In this document: piece by piece, positions 24,310-26,867 of the stretch
Layout: every line of letters starts with the position of its first letter
Numbering within the stretch: position 1 is the first letter of the stretch
From: Onthomorpha sp937906975
Lineage (GTDB): Bacteria; Bacteroidota; Bacteroidia; Bacteroidales; P3
DNA length: 26,867 nt
Reading direction: 5' to 3'
Assembly (NCBI GenBank): GCA_045614605.1
Contig: JAZLDH010000004.1
Span: forward strand, 1 to 26,867
Program-made: the position numbers and the translations under genes
Notes under the pieces: model-generated
The model's input: only the letters and a program-made list of their open reading frames with translations
What the model was told of the DNA's origin: nothing
Database searches by the model: none

Positions 24310-25649
24310 AACATTGTCATGTAAACAGGAATATATTCTACTCCATTTTCTCTTTTATAATCCTTGGTGTAGATTACATATTTGTTCATCACCCTTTCTG
24401 AATATTTTTCACAAAATTCATCTAATGATTTGTGAGTTTTGTAGCCCGAAGACTTAACTTCTATTGGGCTTATTTTATGTTTATCGCTTATTAAGAAGTC
24501 TATTTCATAGTATTTTTTACCTTCAGCGTATGGTATGGTGTGATAAAAAAGTTCTTTACCTGTTGCTTTTAACATTTGGGCTATCATATTTTCATAAACA
24601 TAGCCAAGATTTGTGCTTAATTTATCATTAAGCAATTTATTATAGATTACATTTTCAGTTATATCACTATCCTTAAATACTAAGGTAACAAAAAGCCCTG
24701 TATCTGAACAATACATTTTGAAATACTCTTCATCTTTTGTCAATGCTAAACCTATATTTGGGTCATCTGAATGAAAAGCAATGTTTGTTGTCATAGAATC
24801 TTCCATATCTTTAATTATGTTTATAATTCTATCAACTTTTTGTTTATTAGCAGTTTTCCCTACTTGATAACGTGCTGCATTTTTACTCAATTGCGAAGGA
24901 ATAGCATCATACATCGCTTTTGCTTTCCCCGTATTGTCTATTTTTCCAAAGTCTTCTTCGTAAAGAGATATAATGTCTCTTTTCACCAAATCTACTTCTG
25001 AAAAATTATTTGTTTTAATGTAAGAGGCAACAGCTTGTGGCATACCCCCAACAAGCATGTACAAACGAAAATCTCTCATAAGTTTGCGATGAACAGCCTC
25101 CCCTAATGAAATCTTTTTCTCAAAGGCATTGCGCAACAAAGCAATTGTAGTTGTATCTCCTAATGCCCAACGAAATTCTTCGTAATCCATAGGATACATA
25201 TTGATTTTCGTTTCTTCGCTTGGAATAATTATATCACTACTTTTTGATCTTACCGAAATCAATGAACCTGTTTCGATATAGTCATATCTATTGTCTTTTA
25301 CTAAATGTTTTATTGCTTGTCTTGCAAGCGGTTGTAATTGAACCTCATCAAATATTATTACAGATTCTCTTTCATATAGTTGTGTTTGATAGATAAATTG
25401 TAGTCTTAGAAAAAGAAAATTCAAATCCGATATGTCATCAAATAGACTTATTACTTCTTTTGAGGCCTTCGAGAAATCAATTAATATGTATGATTTATAT
25501 TCTCTACGTGCAAATTCTTCAGCTATGGTTGATTTTCCTATACGGCGCGCCCCTTGTAAAAGCAATGCCGTATTCCCATTGCGCTGTTCTTTCCATTTGA
25601 GCATGGAATCATACACTTTCCTTTTAAAATAAATCATATCATTAGCCAT
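24303..25649 (-). CDS. AAA-family ATPase with DUF4143 (AAA_14)
   Basis: This 448-residue ATPase belongs to a family very widespread and often multi-copy in Bacteroidota; its cellular role is not established. Walker A is GARRIGKST (33-41), Walker B IIFDEVQ (98-104) and a sensor-like ETGSLISV follows. The DUF4143 half ends in EIDFLI (382-387) with IEVKS (396-400), a PD-(D/E)xK nuclease-like constellation (Asp384, Glu397, Lys399), so a nucleic-acid target is possible (inference). It is a single-gene unit with its own promoter and three direct repeats upstream. No toxin, antitoxin or defence partner is next to it. Confidence 0.9.
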   Translation of the reverse strand: MANDMIYFKRKVYDSMLKWKEQRNGNTALLLQGARRIGKSTIAEEFARREYKSYILIDFSKASKEVISLFDDISDLNFLFLRLQFIYQTQLYERESVIIFDEVQLQPLARQAIKHLVKDNRYDYIETGSLISVRSKSSDIIIPSEETKINMYPMDYEEFRWALGDTTTIALLRNAFEKKISLGEAVHRKLMRDFRLYMLVGGMPQAVASYIKTNNFSEVDLVKRDIISLYEEDFGKIDNTGKAKAMYDAIPSQLSKNAARYQVGKTANKQKVDRIINIIKDMEDSMTTNIAFHSDDPNIGLALTKDEEYFKMYCSDTGLFVTLVFKDSDITENVIYNKLLNDKLSTNLGYVYENMIAQMLKATGKELFYHTIPYAEGKKYYEIDFLISDKHKISPIEVKSSGYKTHKSLDEFCEKYSERVMNKYVIYTKDYKRENGVEYIPVYMTMFL

Positions 25650-25667
25650 AACAAGTTATTTTTCTTG

Positions 25668-25699
25668 CAAATTTAGCTCCAAAATAAGTTTCCACCAAA
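25668..25699 (-). promoter_or_regulatory. Promoter of the AAA/DUF4143 gene
   Basis: On the minus strand, TTTG (25699-25696), a 20-nt spacer and TAAATTTG (25675-25668), ending 18 bp before the ATG at 25649. The -33 TTTG is itself part of the promoter-proximal copy of the direct repeat (TTTGGTGGAAA), so a protein binding the repeat would block or contact the -33 site. Confidence 0.7.
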
Positions 25700-25765
25700 T
25701 TTTTTTTGCCAATTTGCCACTTTCCACCAAATTTTTTTTGAGCAAAATGCCACTTTCCACCAAAT
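25689..25765 (-). repeat. Three direct repeats (ATTTGGTGGAAA core) with 32-33 bp spacing
   Basis: Cores read as TTTCCACCAAAT on the plus strand start at 25689, 25721 and 25754. The first two copies are also followed by the same T8-G run and a TGCCAC element before the next core. The 32 and 33 bp spacing is about three helical turns, which places the cores on the same face of the DNA. The array overlaps the -33 box of the ATPase gene. A related inverted half, GTGGAA, sits at 25781-25786. Confidence 0.85.
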
Positions 25766-25810
25766 CTTTGGCTAAAATGAGTGGAATTTTATTTGACTTC
25801 TTAGAGATAA

Positions 25811-25866
25811 AAAAAAGGAAACGCTCGTTTGTCAAATTATTTCAAAGACTTACGAGCGTTTTTTCT
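25811..25866. terminator. Bidirectional terminator after the TM2 gene
   Basis: AACGCTCGT (25820-25828) pairs with ACGAGCGTT (25852-25860) around a 23-nt loop. An A-tract lies on the left (25811-25816) and a T-tract on the right (25861-25864), so it can act in either direction. It ends the TM2 transcript, 34 bp past its stop. Confidence 0.75.
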
Positions 25867-25893
25867 TTTAAATAAAAATTTCAATTCAAAGAA

Positions 25894-26382
25894 TTAATTT
25901 ATCAACATTAAATTTTCATTAAATTTTTCCATATTCGCTTCTTTCGTAAGCCTACTTATTTGAAACCAATCAACGATTGCCCAAACCCCTAAACCTCCGC
26001 CTGTAAGAAATTTAAGGATTCCCCAACCTGTTTGACCAATTAAAAATCTATCAACGCCCCAATAACCAACTAAAACAGAAACTACTACATTTATAGTAGG
26101 GTCTAAGTAATCTCCTGTTGCAAGCAATTGAATTTGTTCAGGGGTTAAAGATTCTAATTTTTGCTTAACAATCATTACATCTGCGGTTGTGAATTTTTTA
26201 CCATTCTGCATCATAAATGAATTGATGTACAATTTTTTCGTTTCCTCATCATTTGCATCTAACATTTCAATTTGAATTGGCAACATCTCACCTTGATTTA
26301 ATTTATCATTGTCGTTTTCTGCAAAAACCGCATTTGTCGATAAAGCAAATACGAAAAAGATTAAAGAAATTACTTTTTTCAT
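25894..26382 (-). CDS. TM2-domain protein with signal peptide
   Basis: This 162-residue protein is read from MKKVISLIFF at 26382; the in-frame ATG at 26472 would add a charged, non-membrane 30-residue extension inside the U-tract of the upstream RNA and is rejected. Residues 1-21 form a signal peptide (ending VFA). A polar region of about 65 residues follows, then a TM2 domain (about 92-140): two helices with VGYWGVDRFLIG and GLGVWAIVDWF, the turn and DxF-type motif of the family. The TM2 function in bacteria is not known. The structured RNA at 26473-26724 lies just upstream on the same strand, with no clear promoter between, so it may be the gene's leader. Confidence 0.83.
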   Translation of the reverse strand: MKKVISLIFFVFALSTNAVFAENDNDKLNQGEMLPIQIEMLDANDEETKKLYINSFMMQNGKKFTTADVMIVKQKLESLTPEQIQLLATGDYLDPTINVVVSVLVGYWGVDRFLIGQTGWGILKFLTGGGLGVWAIVDWFQISRLTKEANMEKFNENLMLIN

Positions 26383-26472
26383 TTTTTTAAATTTTAATTT
26401 GTTATTATTTTTCTTCCTTTGCCCAAGTCCCAAATGGCGAGATATTTTTCCGAAGTTTTGACTTAAAGGCAT

Positions 26473-26724
26473 AAAAAAACGTGGGACTTTTTTCTTATCA
26501 TAATGTGAGGTTCGGGAATTACCTATCAGTCAAATAAGAAAAGCCCACGATATTACCTCGTGAGCGTTTTCTGCTTTTCTCTTGACTGATTGTATGAAAT
26601 TTTCCCGATTTCACATTATCAAGTATAAGCAAAAACGCTTTTATATGTCGTATTAAAATACTAAGTCTTAATTACAATTATTCTTTATCTCCTTTTTGTC
26701 CTCCTTTTTTACGTTTTAAATTTC
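26473..26724 (-). ncRNA. Rod-like structured RNA (6S-like or attenuator leader)
   Basis: It is transcribed leftward from the promoter at 26731-26761. The rod spans 26494-26623 with five paired blocks (plus coordinates): 26500-26508/26611-26619 (9 bp), 26512-26518/26602-26608 (7 bp), 26525-26533/26582-26590 (9 bp), 26537-26544/26573-26580 (8 bp), and an apical stem 26546-26550/26558-26562 extended by a G-U pair. Asymmetric bubbles lie between them. Alternatively, 26534-26549 pairs with 26480-26498 (16 bp, two small bulges), a stem placed right before the U7 tract at 26479-26473, like a terminator. Rod shape, length and a strong promoter recall 6S RNA, but no homology search was done. No tmRNA, SRP or RNase P signature was seen. 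Confidence 0.6.
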
Positions 26725-26730
26725 TGCCCA

Positions 26731-26761
26731 CAAAGGTAAAACATTTTTTAATAACGACAAA
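26731..26761 (-). promoter_or_regulatory. Consensus promoter of the structured RNA
   Basis: On the minus strand, TTTG (26761-26758), a 19-nt spacer and TACCTTTG (26738-26731), a full match. The predicted start is at about 26724-26727, roughly 100 nt before the rod begins. Confidence 0.75.
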
Positions 26762-26765
26762 AATT

Positions 26766-26792
26766 CACGAAAATTGAGGTTGCTTTTTCGTG
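26766..26792. terminator. Hairpin near the right edge
   Basis: CACGAAAA (26766-26773) pairs with TTTTCGTG (26785-26792) around an 11-nt loop. On the minus strand it is followed by a short U-run overlapping the -33 region of the RNA promoter. It could end a gene beyond the right edge. The remaining sequence to 26867 is A/T-rich with no gene. Confidence 0.5.
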
Positions 26793-26867
26793 ATTTAATG
26801 CAAAAATAAATTCAATGAAAGAAAAAAATAAAAAATGTCTTTATTTATATATATATTATTTTTTTTA

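Noticed and set aside
25689..25765. Possible CRISPR array
   Set aside because: Only three copies with imperfect similarity running into the spacers, 32-33 bp period too short for repeat plus spacer, and no cas genes.
25655..25790. Short repeated peptides (e.g. FGGKW or LVESG repeats) in the minus-strand frames across the direct repeats
   Set aside because: No ATG in frame, stop codons before or at the ATPase start, and the DNA repeats explain the repeated peptides. Operator-like repeats are the simpler reading.
26383..26472. Longer N-terminus for the TM2 protein (start at 26472)
   Set aside because: It adds a charged Asn/Lys-rich stretch before a good signal peptide and begins directly at the U-tract of the upstream RNA.
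26519..26614. 31-codon GTG-initiated minus-strand ORF inside the rod RNA
   Set aside because: It lies entirely within paired arms, has no nearby ribosome-binding site, and its length is expected by chance.

Overview
The window looks like chromosomal DNA of a low-GC member of the Bacteroidota, probably the order Bacteroidales (inference). Supporting signs are repeated promoter-like pairs of the form TTTG-N19/20-TAnnTTTG, the Bacteroides -33/-7 pattern; a PorX-type response regulator; a gingipain-like protease with a type IX secretion (T9SS) sorting tail; a DUF4271 gene next to hemD-rnpA-yidD; and a lone sufB. Most genes are housekeeping and read leftward (minus strand). No integrase, transposase, IS element, CRISPR array or phage gene was seen.

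Layout. 1-130: a strong minus-strand promoter and leader with a boxA-like element that runs off the left edge, probably the start of an rRNA operon. 131-468: T-rich non-coding DNA with a 21-bp tandem repeat. 469-2040: MltD-like lytic transglycosylase (-). 2165-4817: sugar-phosphate nucleotidyltransferase and TPR lipoprotein (+), meeting tail to tail with tsaE-porX (-, 4807-6798). 6869-8314: DoxX/MauE-thioredoxin-like membrane protein preceded by two paralogous cysteine-rich mini-lipoproteins (-). 8514-13001: tight operon sufB, GT9 glycosyltransferase, mazG, MBL hydrolase, outer-membrane beta-barrel (-). 13115-15407: nitroreductase, purE and a fused kinase-like/dCMP deaminase (+), closed by a perfect 52-bp palindrome. 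15482-21271: gingipain-like protease, DUF4271, hemD, rnpA, yidD (-). 21409-21608: tRNA-Gly(GCC) and tRNA-Leu(UAA) (-), each followed by its own terminator. 21660-24260: mutS (-). 24303-25649: AAA/DUF4143 ATPase (-), with three phased direct repeats in its promoter. 25894-26382: TM2-domain protein (-). 26473-26761: a promoter and a long rod-like structured RNA (-).

How the genes relate. PorX is a known regulator of T9SS, and the gingipain-like protease carries a typical T9SS C-terminal domain, so regulator and cargo occur together here, though the secretion machinery itself is elsewhere. The hemD-rnpA-yidD overlap is a translationally coupled housekeeping unit. The mini-lipoproteins and the CxxC-bearing DoxX protein suggest an envelope thiol system (inference).

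The most unusual element is the right-edge RNA. It can fold either as a rod of about 130 nt or into an alternative 16-bp terminator-like stem directly before a U-tract, just upstream of the TM2 gene. It could be a 6S-like RNA or a transcription attenuator. Other points worth a look are the ATPase promoter repeats, the 21-bp CTTTG arrays at three loci, an apparently leaderless sufB transcript and the kinase-deaminase fusion. All family assignments come from reading motifs by eye; no database search was run.
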